NCBI GenBank assembly: GCA_009936695.1
Contig: JAACEA010000379.1
Coordinates: 1-5,943, forward strand
Reading direction: 5' to 3'
DNA: 5,943 nt
From: Planctomycetia bacterium
Lineage (GTDB): Bacteria; Planctomycetota; Phycisphaerae; Phycisphaerales; SM1A02
Below the pieces are notes generated by a model. The model did no database searches. It saw nothing but the letters and a program-made list of their open reading frames with translations, and was not told where the DNA came from. Position numbers and translations under genes: made by a program. Below, piece after piece: positions 5,832 through 5,943 of this stretch (positions within the stretch are counted from its first letter, which is position 1; every line of letters begins with the position of its first letter).

Positions 5832-5943
5832 TCATCGCCCGCCCATGCCACCCATCGCGGCGGCCATCTTGGCTTCGAGGGCGGCGACCACGTCCGAGGC
5901 GTTCTCGAAGTCGCCGGCCTTGACCTCCTCGGTCACGATCTGA
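5832..5943 (-). CDS. C-terminal end of an unidentified protein with a Gly/Met-rich tail
   Basis: Reading leftward from the right edge, an open frame of 37 codons ends at the TGA 5834-5832. It begins QIVTEEVKAGDFENASDVV, continues as an alanine-rich predicted helix (AALEAKMAAAM) and ends GGMGGR. The base composition and third-position GC look like coding sequence, and convergent placement against queG with a 28-base gap fits a real gene. Gly/Met tails occur on GroEL and on some signal-recognition proteins, but the residues before the tail do not match what I know of the GroEL C-terminus, so no function is assigned. The start and most of the gene lie outside the window. Confidence 0.6.
   Translation of the reverse strand, partial: QIVTEEVKAGDFENASDVVAALEAKMAAAMGGMGGR

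Noticed and set aside
4595..5851. 418-codon minus-strand open frame opposite queG
   Set aside because: It runs antisense to a clear QueG with its Fe-S motifs, and its Arg-rich translation has no matching motifs. It also conflicts with the right-edge gene, which uses a different minus-strand frame.
1..5943. CRISPR arrays, insertion sequences, tRNA genes, or a novel multi-gene system
   Set aside because: No spaced direct repeats, terminal inverted repeats with a transposase, or tRNA cloverleaf were seen. Every sizeable coding frame except the right-edge fragment is explained by a known family.

Overview
This is a GC-rich bacterial window of 5,943 bases, nearly all coding. It holds two divergent gene groups that share one 150-base control region, plus the end of a convergent gene at the right edge. 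The gene content (non-mevalonate isoprenoid synthesis, the three-enzyme HpnC/HpnD/HpnE squalene route, RlmN and QueG) is typical of Gram-negative-type bacteria that make squalene or hopanoids. The high GC, the general lack of Shine-Dalgarno sequences and the HpnCDE order would suit a planctomycete (perhaps a Phycisphaerae-like lineage) or a proteobacterium. Taxonomy is a guess, because no rRNA or lineage marker is present.

Left, minus strand (1-1276): ispH, the last enzyme of the MEP pathway (IPP and DMAPP production), followed with a four-base ATGA overlap by the 5' part of rlmN, which runs off the left edge. IspH carries all three cluster cysteines and has an unusual C-terminal extension of about 40 residues.

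Centre (1277-1426): the divergent intergenic region. It has weak -10-like boxes facing each way, an imperfect inverted repeat, and a possible 14-codon leader ORF whose stop overlaps the ispH start.

Right, plus strand (1427-5803): hpnC, hpnD, hpnE and queG, each joined to the next by an exact four-base start/stop overlap (ATGA, TTGA, GTGA). HpnD joins two farnesyl diphosphates into presqualene diphosphate, HpnC converts this to hydroxysqualene, and HpnE reduces that to squalene. QueG performs the last step of queuosine synthesis on tRNA and has no known link to squalene. After queG come a compact hairpin and a convergent minus-strand gene, of which only the last 37 codons are visible.

The logic is compact: IspH feeds C5 units into isoprenoids, and the divergent operon drains C15 units into squalene. 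Two RNA-modification genes (rlmN, queG) sit at the distal ends of the two transcription units. No mobile element, CRISPR array, RNA gene or clearly new system was found. The points most worth a second look are the uniform NTGA couplings, the queG coupling, the IspH tail, the strong hairpin inside the end of queG, and the high density of GATC.
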